From: Nocardia vaccinii NBRC 15922
GTDB taxonomy: Bacteria > Actinomycetota > Actinomycetes > Mycobacteriales > Mycobacteriaceae
Length of the DNA stretch: 64,000 nucleotides
Reading direction: 5' to 3'
NCBI RefSeq assembly: GCF_001613305.1
Contig: NZ_BDCC01000044.1
Location: forward strand, 1 to 64,000
Both the position numbers and the translations under genes were made by a program. Shown here one piece after another: positions 8,156 through 16,641 of the stretch. The notes beneath the pieces are model-generated. The model saw only the letters and a list, made by a program, of their open reading frames with translations, did not search any database and was not told the origin of the DNA. Positions within the stretch are counted from its first letter, which is position 1; every line of letters begins with the position of its first letter.

Positions 8156-8983
8156 GTGAACTTCGGCTCGATCTTCGTCAGCGAGGCGTTCGGCACAGGA
8201 CTTCTGATCCTGCTCGGCGCCGGCGTCGTGGCGAATGTGCTCTTGACCAAATCCAAGGGATTCGACGGCGGCTGGCTGCTGATCAACTTCGGCTGGGGAC
8301 TGGGTGTCTTCGCCGGTGTGTACGCCGCCTACAAGACCGGCGCGCATCTCAATCCGGCGGTCACCGTCGGTATCGCGTTCAGCGGCGCGCACGAGTACGC
8401 CACAGGTATTCCGATCACCGTCGGCAATACCATCGCGTATCTGCTCGGGCAGATGATCGGCGCGTTCCTCGGCGCGTGCGCGGCCTATCTGGCCTACAAG
8501 CGGCACTTCGACGCCGAGACCGACGGGGCCAAGAAGCTCGCGGTGTTCTCCACCGGACCGGAGATCCGCTCCTACGGCTGGAACTTCGTGACCGAGGTCA
8601 TCGCCACATTCGTGCTGGTCTTCGTCGTGCTGGCCTTCGGGCACACGCCGACCGGTCTGGGCCCGGCGGCGGTCGCGCTGCTGGTCGTCGGGATCGGCGC
8701 ATCGCTGGGCGGTCCGACCGGATACGCCATCAATCCCGCCCGCGACCTGGGTCCACGCATCGCACACGCACTGCTGCCCATGCATTCCACCGCCCTGGCC
8801 GAGCCGGAGCGGGTCGCGGTCGGCGTCGGCGCGCATGAGGGGCGCGCCGAGCCGGAGCGGCCCGCGACCGCCGTGGGACCGGCACACCGCAAGAACTCCG
8901 ACTGGTCCTACGCGTGGGTTCCGGTCGTCGGCCCGCTGATCGGCGGCGCGCTGGCCGGACTGATCGCCCACCTGGTGCTGTAG
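8156..8983 (+). CDS. glpF: Glycerol uptake facilitator (aquaglyceroporin, MIP family)
   Basis: A 275-residue major intrinsic protein. Both halves of the pore signature are present: HLNPAVTVG in the first half and INPARDLGPR in the second. The second motif has Asp after the NPAR arginine, typical of glycerol-conducting members. The GTG at 8156 follows GGAGG with 7-8 nt spacing; an upstream start at 8105 lacks such support. An insert rich in Glu/Arg/Ala (about 205-240) precedes the last helix and is longer than usual. First gene of glpF-glpK-glpD. Confidence 0.92.
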   Translation: MNFGSIFVSEAFGTGLLILLGAGVVANVLLTKSKGFDGGWLLINFGWGLGVFAGVYAAYKTGAHLNPAVTVGIAFSGAHEYATGIPITVGNTIAYLLGQMIGAFLGACAAYLAYKRHFDAETDGAKKLAVFSTGPEIRSYGWNFVTEVIATFVLVFVVLAFGHTPTGLGPAAVALLVVGIGASLGGPTGYAINPARDLGPRIAHALLPMHSTALAEPERVAVGVGAHEGRAEPERPATAVGPAHRKNSDWSYAWVPVVGPLIGGALAGLIAHLVL

Positions 8984-9080
8984 TTCGCGAACTTCCCGGC
9001 CGTGGCCCTTGCCATCGCCGCGAGATCCGATTAGAGACTTCTGCACCCCTTCTCCAGCACATTCTTTCGAAAGGACCGCG

Positions 9081-10601
9081 ATGAGTCAGTTCGTCGGAGC
9101 CATCGACCAGGGCACCACGAGCACCCGTTTCATGGTGTTCGATCACGGCGGTAACGAGATCGCCCGTCACCAGCTCGAGCACGAGCAGATCCTGCCGCAG
9201 GCGGGCTGGGTGGAGCACAATCCCACCGAGATCTGGGAGCGCACCCGCGCCGTCATCGAAACCACGCTCACCAAGGCGAAGCTCAGCGCGGCGGACCTGG
9301 CCGCGGTCGGGGTGACCAATCAGCGTGAGACGACCGTGGTGTGGAATCGGCGCACCGGCCGCCCGTACTGCAACGCCATCGTCTGGCAGGACACCCGCAC
9401 CGACAAGATCGCCGCCGACCTCGAGCGCGCGGGTCACGGGGACACCATCCGCCGCAAGGCCGGCCTGCCGCCCGCCACCTATTTCTCCGGCGGCAAACTG
9501 CGCTGGATCCTGGACAACGTGCCCGGTGTGGCCGAGGACGCCGAACGCGGGGAGGCGCTGTTCGGCACCACCGACACCTGGCTGATCTGGAATCTCACCG
9601 GCGGCATCGACGGCGGTGCGCATCTGACCGATCCCACCAATGCCAGCCGCACCATGCTGATGGATCTCGAGACGCTGGACTGGGACCAGGAACTGTTGTC
9701 CATCTTCGGAATTCCGCGCGCGATGCTGCCCGATATCGTGCCGTCGTCGAATCCGGGGCTGTTCGGCACGACCCTGGCCAACGGCCCGTTCCACGGCGAG
9801 GTGCCGCTGGCGGGGGTGCTCGGCGATCAGCAGGCCGCGACCGTCGGTCAGGTGTGCTTCCGGCCGGGTGAGGCCAAGAACACCTACGGCACAGGCAATT
9901 TCCTGCTGTTGAACACCGGCGAGGAGGTGGTGCGGTCCAAGCACGGACTGCTCACCACCGTCGCGTACCAGTTCGGTGATCAGAAACCGGTGTACGCGCT
10001 GGAGGGGTCGATCGCGGTCACCGGCTCGGCCGTGCAGTGGCTGCGCGATCAGCTGGGCATCATTTCCGGTGCGTCACAGAGTGAATCGCTCGCCGCGCAG
10101 GTACAGGACAACGGCGGGGTGTACTTCGTGCCCGCGTTCTCCGGACTGTTCGCGCCCTACTGGCGCTCGGACGCGCGCGGCGTCATCGTCGGGTTGTCCC
10201 GCTACAGCACCAACGCGCATCTGGCCCGCGCGACGCTGGAGTCGGTCTGCTACCAGACCCGCGACGTGGTGGCCGCCATGCAGGCCGATTCGGGCGTGGA
10301 ACTCGATGTGCTGCGCGTGGACGGCGGCGTCACCGCCAACGAGCTGTGCATGCAGATCCAGGCGGACTTCCTCGGCGTCCCGGTCTCGCGGCCGGTCGTC
10401 GCCGAGACCACCGCACTGGGCGCCGCGTACGCCGCGGGTCTGGCGGTCGGATTCTGGCGCAGCACAGATGAACTCGAACAGAACTGGCAGGAGGACAAGC
10501 GCTGGGAGCCCACCCTCGGCGAGCAGGACCGCGAACGCGGTTATGCGCGTTGGAAGAAGGCCGTCGAGCGGACCTTGGACTGGATCGACCTCGACGAATG
10601 A
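9081..10601 (+). CDS. glpK: Glycerol kinase (second of two, in the glpFKD operon)
   Basis: A 506-residue FGGY kinase with AIDQGTTSTR at the N-terminus, the NQRETTVVW substrate motif, GDQQAATVGQ and YGTGNFLLLNT. It begins with ATG at 9081 after GAAAGGA. Its place between the facilitator and glycerol-3-phosphate dehydrogenase makes it the standard catabolic glycerol kinase, phosphorylating glycerol as it enters. It aligns by eye along its whole length with the minus-strand kinase at 5581 but differs at many positions, so the two are old paralogues and not a recent duplication. Confidence 0.95.
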   Translation: MSQFVGAIDQGTTSTRFMVFDHGGNEIARHQLEHEQILPQAGWVEHNPTEIWERTRAVIETTLTKAKLSAADLAAVGVTNQRETTVVWNRRTGRPYCNAIVWQDTRTDKIAADLERAGHGDTIRRKAGLPPATYFSGGKLRWILDNVPGVAEDAERGEALFGTTDTWLIWNLTGGIDGGAHLTDPTNASRTMLMDLETLDWDQELLSIFGIPRAMLPDIVPSSNPGLFGTTLANGPFHGEVPLAGVLGDQQAATVGQVCFRPGEAKNTYGTGNFLLLNTGEEVVRSKHGLLTTVAYQFGDQKPVYALEGSIAVTGSAVQWLRDQLGIISGASQSESLAAQVQDNGGVYFVPAFSGLFAPYWRSDARGVIVGLSRYSTNAHLARATLESVCYQTRDVVAAMQADSGVELDVLRVDGGVTANELCMQIQADFLGVPVSRPVVAETTALGAAYAAGLAVGFWRSTDELEQNWQEDKRWEPTLGEQDRERGYARWKKAVERTLDWIDLDE

Positions 10602-10665
10602 GCGCCCGGCCCGGCGCCGTCCGGGCCGATCATCGAAAACCTTTGGAACAAGGAGAGTTACGGCA

Positions 10666-12339
10666 GTGCCCGCACATCTGGATCCCACCTATCGCGCCGA
10701 CGCCCTCGCCTCGCTCGCTGCGGACGAGGTGGACGTCCTCGTCATCGGCGGCGGCGTGGTCGGTGCCGGAGCCGCACTCGACGCCGCCTCCCGCGGCCTG
10801 ACCACGGTGCTGGTCGAGGCCCGGGACTTCGCGGCCGGAACGTCGAGCCGCTCCAGCAAACTCATCCACGGGGGCCTGCGCTATCTCGAACAACTCGATT
10901 TCGCGCTGGTGCGTGAGGCGTTGCGGGAACGGGGTCTGCTGCTGAACAAGCTCGCCCCACATCTGGTGCATCCGGTGTCGTTTCTGTTTCCGCTGCAACA
11001 CCATTGGGAACGGCCCTATATCGGCGCTGGCGTCGCGCTGTACGACACCCTCGGCGGTGCGCGGGCATTGCCCATGCACCGGCACCTGAGCCGTTCGCGC
11101 GCACTGGGATTGGCCCCCGCCCTGCGCGAGGACGCGATGGTCGGCGCGATCCGCTACTTCGACGCGCAGGTCGACGACGCTCGGCACACGATGACGTTGG
11201 CGCGCACCGCCGCCCGGCACGGCGCCACCGTGCTGACCCGGGCGAGGGTGACGAGTCTGCTCCGCGAGCAGGAGCGGGTCGTCGGCGCCGTGGTCACCGA
11301 TCGGGAGTCCGGGCGCGAATACCCGGTGCGCGCCCGCCGGGTGATCAGCGCGACGGGCGTGTGGACCGATGAGATGAATGCCATGACCGGCGTGGACTTC
11401 CCGTTCCATGTGCGGATGTCCAAGGGCGTGCACATCCTGGTGCCACGGGAGCGGCTGGACCTGGGCACCGGGCTGATCATGAAGACCGAGAAGAGCGTGC
11501 TGTTCGTGATCCCGTGGCGGGAGCACTGGATCATCGGCACCACCGATACCGACTGGTCGCTGGACAAGAATCACCCGGTGGCCAGCGCCGCGGATGTGCG
11601 ATACATCCTCGATCACATCAATTCGATTCTGCGCGAACCACTTTCGAATGCCGATATCGTGGGAACCTATGCGGGGTTGCGGCCGCTGCTGTCCGGGACG
11701 TCGTCGAGTACCGCCAAACTCTCGCGCGAACACGCTGTGGCCGAACCGGTTCCGGGACTGTTCGTCATCGCGGGCGGCAAGTACACCACCTACCGGGTGA
11801 TGGCCGCCGACGTGATCGACGCCGCGGTGGCCGGATTCGGGCGCGGAGTGGCCCGCTCGGTCACCGCCGATCTGCCGATTCTGGGCGCGGCCGGTTACCA
11901 CGAACTGCTCGAGGATATCGACAGCGTCGCTCAGCGGGCCGGGCTGTCGGTCGCCGCGGCCGCCCATCTGGTGTCCCGCTACGGGTCGCTGGCCACCGAA
12001 CTGTTCGCCATGATCGATCGCGAACCCGAGCTCGGCATGCCGCTGCCGGGTACCGAATATCTCGGCGCGGAGGCGGTGTACGCGGTCACCCACGAGGGCG
12101 CACTGCACCTGGACGACATTCTCACCCGCCGCACCCGGATATCCATCGAGGTCGCCGACCGCGGACTCGCCGCAGCCGCCACGGTGGCCGACCTCGTTGC
12201 CGGACAACTGGGTTGGGACGAAACCACCAAGAACCGGGAACTCGCCCACTACCGGGACCGAGTGAACGCCGAACTGGCCGCCAACGCGGCCGCCGACGAC
12301 GACGCGGCCAACGCGGCACGCACGGCCGCACCCTGCTGA
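10666..12339 (+). CDS. glpD: Aerobic glycerol-3-phosphate dehydrogenase
   Basis: A 557-residue FAD-dependent dehydrogenase that oxidises glycerol-3-phosphate to dihydroxyacetone phosphate at the membrane and passes electrons to quinone. The N-terminal FAD site is VLVIGGGVVGAGAALDAASR (about residues 23-42), followed by SSRSSKLIHGGLRYLE, a GlpD signature; the C-terminal helical domain has TRRTRISIE. The GTG at 10666 follows AAGGAG with 10-nt spacing; the open frame extends far upstream inside glpK and is not coding there. Last gene of the operon, followed by a hairpin. Confidence 0.95.
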   Translation: MPAHLDPTYRADALASLAADEVDVLVIGGGVVGAGAALDAASRGLTTVLVEARDFAAGTSSRSSKLIHGGLRYLEQLDFALVREALRERGLLLNKLAPHLVHPVSFLFPLQHHWERPYIGAGVALYDTLGGARALPMHRHLSRSRALGLAPALREDAMVGAIRYFDAQVDDARHTMTLARTAARHGATVLTRARVTSLLREQERVVGAVVTDRESGREYPVRARRVISATGVWTDEMNAMTGVDFPFHVRMSKGVHILVPRERLDLGTGLIMKTEKSVLFVIPWREHWIIGTTDTDWSLDKNHPVASAADVRYILDHINSILREPLSNADIVGTYAGLRPLLSGTSSSTAKLSREHAVAEPVPGLFVIAGGKYTTYRVMAADVIDAAVAGFGRGVARSVTADLPILGAAGYHELLEDIDSVAQRAGLSVAAAAHLVSRYGSLATELFAMIDREPELGMPLPGTEYLGAEAVYAVTHEGALHLDDILTRRTRISIEVADRGLAAAATVADLVAGQLGWDETTKNRELAHYRDRVNAELAANAAADDDAANAARTAAPC

Positions 12340-12362
12340 GCGCGTCTTCCACCCACACGCAC

Positions 12363-12396
12363 GTGCGCGGTCCCGAGGCCTCGCCGGGCCGCGCAC
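12363..12396 (+). terminator. Hairpin terminator after glpD
   Basis: GTGCGCGG (12363-12370) pairs with CCGCGCAC (12389-12396), with a further CCCG/CGGG inner stem and one bulged T. It begins 24 bp after the glpD stop. No T-run follows. Confidence 0.55.
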
Positions 12397-12475
12397 TGGA
12401 TCCCCGGGAAACCCGTTGTGGTGCGAACGATTCAGCGATTCACGCGGCCGAACCACAGTCCGGCGCGAGAGCGAG

Positions 12476-13309
12476 CTACTCGTTGACCAGCCGCAGCCCC
12501 GGCGCGTGAACCCGGCGCCGGTCGACCAACCACACCATCACACTCTGATCCACCGCGGGATTGAGGGTTTCGATCTCGACCTCGACCTCACCGCGGATCG
12601 GGTGGTTCAAATGTACTGTGGCCGAACGGTAATCGGTCACGCGATGTTCCTGCCAGCGGCGGGCGAACTCCGGAAAGCGTTGCAGCGCTTCGATCGTCGT
12701 CGTCAATTGCGGATCGTCGGCCCATTGGGAGCGGGCCGCGCGCAGGGACGAGGTCATCAGGTCGGCGGCCACGGGCCAGTCGGTCCACCACTTCGCCGCC
12801 GCCGGATGGCCGAACAGGTAGTGCGCGAGGTTGCCCTCGACCTGTGCGTCGAGCAGCCCGAGCGGCTCGGCGAAAGCACGCCACGCGGCGTTCCAGGCCA
12901 GGATGTTGAGCCGGCGACCCAGCACGAAGGCCGGGGTGGGGTGTATCGCGTCGAGCACCGCTTGAACGGTGTCGCTGACGCGCTCGAAGGCCCGCCCGTC
13001 GGAGGGACAGCTGCCCACCTGGTGATCCAGCCCCAGCGCCAGCTTGCTGAAATGGTGTCGTTCGACCTCGTTCAGCCGCAGCGCATCGGCCAGGGCGGCC
13101 AGGACCGCGGTCGAGGGATTGGTGTCCCGCCCCTGTTCGAGGCGCGCCAGATAGTCCACACTCACCCCCGCCAACGCCGCGACCTCCTCGCGACGCAGCC
13201 CCGGCGTGCGGCGGCGACGCCCCGACGGCAACCCGACCTCCTCGGGCTGCAACTGCGCACGCCGGGCTATCAGAAACTCGGCGAATTCGGACCTCGACAC
13301 GCCATCCAT
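12476..13309 (-). CDS. XRE family regulator with MmyB-like ligand domain
   Basis: A 277-residue regulator. The N-terminal HTH has RRTPGLRREEVAALAGVSVD and YLARLEQGRDTNPS, the standard start of the actinobacterial XRE/MmyB group; residues about 105-275 form the MmyB-like C-terminal domain. Such regulators usually control a divergent oxidoreductase-like gene; here the divergent neighbour encodes a YceI protein 93 bp away. The gap contains repeated CCGGACC elements that could be its operator. Confidence 0.9.
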   Translation of the reverse strand: MDGVSRSEFAEFLIARRAQLQPEEVGLPSGRRRRTPGLRREEVAALAGVSVDYLARLEQGRDTNPSTAVLAALADALRLNEVERHHFSKLALGLDHQVGSCPSDGRAFERVSDTVQAVLDAIHPTPAFVLGRRLNILAWNAAWRAFAEPLGLLDAQVEGNLAHYLFGHPAAAKWWTDWPVAADLMTSSLRAARSQWADDPQLTTTIEALQRFPEFARRWQEHRVTDYRSATVHLNHPIRGEVEVEIETLNPAVDQSVMVWLVDRRRVHAPGLRLVNE

Positions 13310-13373
13310 CCTCTACTGTCCCGGACCCGTTATCCGCGCCCTGCCAGTACCAGGATAAAGGCGGTGTGGATAA

Positions 13374-13389
13374 CCGGACCACGGTCCGG
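13374..13389. promoter_or_regulatory. Palindromic operator candidate between XRE and yceI
   Basis: CCGGACC-AC-GGTCCGG is a perfect 7+2+7 palindrome that ends 13 bp before the yceI start. A third CCGGACC is at 13321-13327, and GTTATCC/GGATAAC inverted arms lie at 13329-13335 and 13368-13374. Assignment to the XRE regulator is inferred from position. Confidence 0.55.
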
Positions 13390-13402
13390 AAGGCTGGAAC
13401 GC

Positions 13403-13936
13403 ATGACGACTTCCGAACAGACCCTCGCGACCGGAGCCTGGACGCTGGACGCGAACCACTCCTCGGTCAACTTCACCGTGCGTCACCTGGGCATTTCCAA
13501 GGTGCGCGGACGTTTCAACAACTTCGAGACCAGCTTCGTCGTCGACGAATCCGGCACCGCCGCCATCGAGGCCACCATCCACCTGGACTCGTTCGACACC
13601 GGCAACGAGGGCCGCGACAACCACGTGCGCAGCGCCGACCTGCTCGACGTCGAGAAGCGCCCCACCCTGCACTTCAAGGCGTCCGAGCCGGTGCGGGTGA
13701 GCGAGGAATTCGAGGTCACCGGCGAGGTCACCCTCGGCGGTATCACCAAGCCGGTCACCCTCGACGTCGAGTGGGGCGGCCTGCAGGAGTTCCAGGGCGA
13801 CGGCAAGCGTCACGCCGGATTCTCCGCCACCGGTTCGTTCAAGCGCACGGACTTCGACGTCGCCCCGGGCCTGCCCGCCGCGATGCTGAGCGACAAGATC
13901 GCCATCGAACTGGACATCCAGCTCATCGAGCCGTAG
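13403..13936 (+). CDS. YceI family lipid-binding-like protein
   Basis: A 177-residue YceI protein, an eight-stranded lipocalin-like barrel that binds isoprenoids or other amphiphiles in known members. It opens with TGAWTLDANHSSVNFTVRHL, and has the family features RSADLLDVEKRPTLHF in the middle and GSFKRTDFDV near the C-terminus. There is no signal peptide, so it is probably cytoplasmic, as many actinobacterial YceI proteins are. The ATG at 13403 lies 93 bp from the divergent XRE regulator. Confidence 0.92.
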   Translation: MTTSEQTLATGAWTLDANHSSVNFTVRHLGISKVRGRFNNFETSFVVDESGTAAIEATIHLDSFDTGNEGRDNHVRSADLLDVEKRPTLHFKASEPVRVSEEFEVTGEVTLGGITKPVTLDVEWGGLQEFQGDGKRHAGFSATGSFKRTDFDVAPGLPAAMLSDKIAIELDIQLIEP

Positions 13937-13974
13937 TCCTGATCATCGGATCACGGGTCTGATTCATCACACCG

Positions 13975-14005
13975 AGCCGCCCTCGCCCACACCGGCAGGG
14001 CGGCT
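13975..14005. terminator. Hairpin between convergent yceI and luxR-type genes
   Basis: AGCCGCCCT (13975-13983) pairs with AGGGCGGCT (13997-14005) across a 13-nt loop. It lies between two converging genes and could serve both strands. Confidence 0.6.
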
Positions 14006-14040
14006 TCGGCGTATCGCACCCCGAGAACCGATTCGGCCGA

Positions 14041-14901
14041 TCAGGGCAGCAGGCCGTGCCGCCGCGCCCGCACCACGGCCTCGTGCCGGGTGTGCGCGGA
14101 CAGTTTCGTCATGGCACTGCGCAGATAGCTCTTCACCGTTTCCGGGCTGACCGAAAGACGTTCCGCCGCTTCGACATTGGTGCAACCGAGCGCGATCTGC
14201 GCGAGCACGTCGAGCTCGCGCGGCGCGAGCGTGGGCACCTCGTCCGGGATCCCGGGATCGGCCATCAGCCGGGCCAGCCGGTCGGACAGATCCCGCAACC
14301 GCGTGCGGGTCACCGCATCGGCGGCGGTCTGCGCGATACCCCGCACCTCGGCGTGAATGGCACGCAGCTGTTCGGCCAGCACCGCATCCGGTCCGGGCGC
14401 GGTCGCACCGGCCGCGGCCTCGCGCAGGCGCAGCCGCCGGTCCACCTCGTCGCGGATCGCCAGCTCGACCGATAGTCGCCGCCCCGCCGCCATGGCCAGA
14501 TCCGCCGCGCGGTCACCGACCGGACCCGCGTCGCGACTCGCGACGTACAGCACCGCACGCGACTCCCCGTGCACCACGACCGGAATTCCGACCACCGCGC
14601 GCAACCCCTCGGTCAGCACCGGCGCATCGTAGTGGTGGGTGATCGTGGAGGCCGCCCGATAGTCCGCGACCGAGGTCGGACGCTTACTGGCGAAGGCCGC
14701 GCCACCCACCCCTGACGCCGAGGTCACCACCAGCCCCCGCATCGCATTGGTGCGAGTGCCCAGGAACTCGGTCAACACCAGCGCACCCGCGTGCACCTGA
14801 CCACCGAATACCACCGGCATCCCCGAAACAGCCGCGACCTGCCGTAATTCCGCTCGCAGCGCATCGGAATCGCGGGGGCGCAACACATCGGCGGAACTCA
14901 T
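14041..14901 (-). CDS. LuxR family regulator with N-terminal GAF-like domain
   Basis: A 286-residue regulator: residues about 10-160 form a GAF-like sensory domain, a helical linker follows, and a C-terminal LuxR helix-turn-helix (about 222-284) contains LAPRELDVLAQIALGCTNVE and SVSPETVKSYLRSAMTKL. The ATG at 14901 is preferred over GTG at 14910 because GGAAAGGGG is then correctly spaced. It is divergent from two acyl-CoA synthetase genes with a 57-bp gap, so it probably controls them in response to a fatty-acid-like or redox signal; the signal is inferred, not seen. Confidence 0.9.
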   Translation of the reverse strand: MSSADVLRPRDSDALRAELRQVAAVSGMPVVFGGQVHAGALVLTEFLGTRTNAMRGLVVTSASGVGGAAFASKRPTSVADYRAASTITHHYDAPVLTEGLRAVVGIPVVVHGESRAVLYVASRDAGPVGDRAADLAMAAGRRLSVELAIRDEVDRRLRLREAAAGATAPGPDAVLAEQLRAIHAEVRGIAQTAADAVTRTRLRDLSDRLARLMADPGIPDEVPTLAPRELDVLAQIALGCTNVEAAERLSVSPETVKSYLRSAMTKLSAHTRHEAVVRARRHGLLP

Positions 14902-14958
14902 TCTCGGCACCCCTTTCCGGGGGTAGCGGCGGGCAGGTGTGACCTAGATCCTATATCC

Positions 14959-16641
14959 GTGAGTAGGACCATGGGCCTGGCTCGGCCGACCAGCTATACA
15001 CACGGAGCATGGGATACGCCGCTACTCGGCGATACCATCGGCGACAATCTGGACCGCACGATCGCGACCTTCGGCGACCGCGACGCGCTCATCGACCGCG
15101 TCACCGGAACACGCTGGAACTATCGCGAACTCGGCGCTCGGGTCGACGCACTGGCTTCGGGTCTGCTGGCCTCGGGCATCGGCAAGGGCGATCGGGTGGG
15201 CATCTGGGCGCCCAATCGTGCGGAGTGGACACTGGTGCAGTACGCGACCGCGAAGATCGGCGCGATCCTGGTCAACATCAACCCCGCGTACCGGATGCAC
15301 GAACTACGATATGTGTTGCAGCAGGCCGGAATCCGGCTGCTGGTAGCCGCGACCGAGTTCAAGGGATCCGACTACGCGGCGATGATCGAACAGGCTCGAC
15401 CCGAATGCCCGGATCTGGAACGCGTGGTCCTGCTCGACAGCGAAGAATGGTCCGCCCTGCTCGCGACGGGTGCGGCCGCGGACCCGGCGGAACTGGCCGC
15501 GGCACAGCGGAACCTGTCCCCCGACGATCCGATCAATATCCAGTACACCTCGGGCACAACGGGTTTCCCCAAGGGCGCGACACTCTCGCACCACAACATC
15601 CTGAACAACGGCTATTTCGTGGGCGAGCTGTGCGGTTACACCGCCGAGGACCGGATCTGCATCCCGGTGCCCTTCTACCACTGTTTCGGCATGGTGATGG
15701 GCAATCTGGCCGCGACCAGTCACGGCGCGGCGATGGTCATTCCGGCCGCCGCGTTCGACCCGGCCGCGACGCTGGATACCGTTGCGCGCGAACGCTGTAC
15801 ATCGCTGTACGGTGTGCCCACGATGTTCATCGCCGAACTCGCCGACCCGGGATTCTCCTCGTACGATCTGAGCTCGCTGCGGACCGGGATCATGGCCGGG
15901 TCGCCGTGCCCGATGGAGGTCATGAAACAGGTCATCGACCGGATGGGCATGCGCGAGGTCTCCATCTGCTACGGCATGACCGAGACATCGCCCGTCTCCA
16001 CGCAGACCCGCCGCGACGATTCGCTGAGCCAGCGCACCGCCACCGTCGGCCGGGTCGGCCCGCATCTGGAAGTCAAGATCATCGATCCCGCAACGGGTCT
16101 CACCGTGCCGCGCGGGGAACAGGGCGAATTCTGCACGCGCGGCTATTCGGTCATGCTCGGCTATTGGAACGATCCCGGGCGAACGGGCGATGCCATCGAC
16201 GCCGGACGCTGGATGCACACCGGCGATCTGGCGGTGATGGACGAGGACGGATACGTCGCGATCACCGGCCGGATCAAGGATATGGTGATCCGCGGCGGGG
16301 AGAACATCTATCCCCGCGAGATCGAGGAATTCCTCTACACCCATCCGGATGTCCTCGACGCTCAGGTGGTCGGCGTACCCGATCCGAAATACGGTGAGGA
16401 ACTGGTCGCCTGGATCCGGATGCGCGAGGGCACAATGCCGTTGGACGCGGCCGCGCTGCGCGAATTCTGCACCGGCAAGCTCGCTCATTTCAAGATTCCC
16501 CGCTATGTCCATCTCGTCGAGGAATTCCCGATGACGGTGACCGGCAAGATCCGCAAGATCGAGATGCGGGAGATCTCCGCGACGTTGTTCCGCGCGGATT
16601 CCGCGGACATCACCCCAGGCCCGACAGGAGCGGCTCAGTGA
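14959..16641 (+). CDS. Acyl-CoA synthetase (AMP-forming), FadD35-like
   Basis: A 560-residue ANL-superfamily enzyme. The ATP-binding loop is YTSGTTGFPKG (196-206), the adenylate motif is YGMTETSPVS, the hinge is TGRIKDMVIRGGENIYPREI and the catalytic lysine lies in TGKIRK near the end. It activates a fatty or carboxylic acid to its CoA thioester through an acyl-adenylate. It most resembles the medium-chain FadD35/AcsF2 group. Start is GTG 14959 or ATG 14971. Its stop overlaps the next synthetase start as GTGA, so the two are one transcription unit. Confidence 0.92.
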   Translation: MSRTMGLARPTSYTHGAWDTPLLGDTIGDNLDRTIATFGDRDALIDRVTGTRWNYRELGARVDALASGLLASGIGKGDRVGIWAPNRAEWTLVQYATAKIGAILVNINPAYRMHELRYVLQQAGIRLLVAATEFKGSDYAAMIEQARPECPDLERVVLLDSEEWSALLATGAAADPAELAAAQRNLSPDDPINIQYTSGTTGFPKGATLSHHNILNNGYFVGELCGYTAEDRICIPVPFYHCFGMVMGNLAATSHGAAMVIPAAAFDPAATLDTVARERCTSLYGVPTMFIAELADPGFSSYDLSSLRTGIMAGSPCPMEVMKQVIDRMGMREVSICYGMTETSPVSTQTRRDDSLSQRTATVGRVGPHLEVKIIDPATGLTVPRGEQGEFCTRGYSVMLGYWNDPGRTGDAIDAGRWMHTGDLAVMDEDGYVAITGRIKDMVIRGGENIYPREIEEFLYTHPDVLDAQVVGVPDPKYGEELVAWIRMREGTMPLDAAALREFCTGKLAHFKIPRYVHLVEEFPMTVTGKIRKIEMREISATLFRADSADITPGPTGAAQ

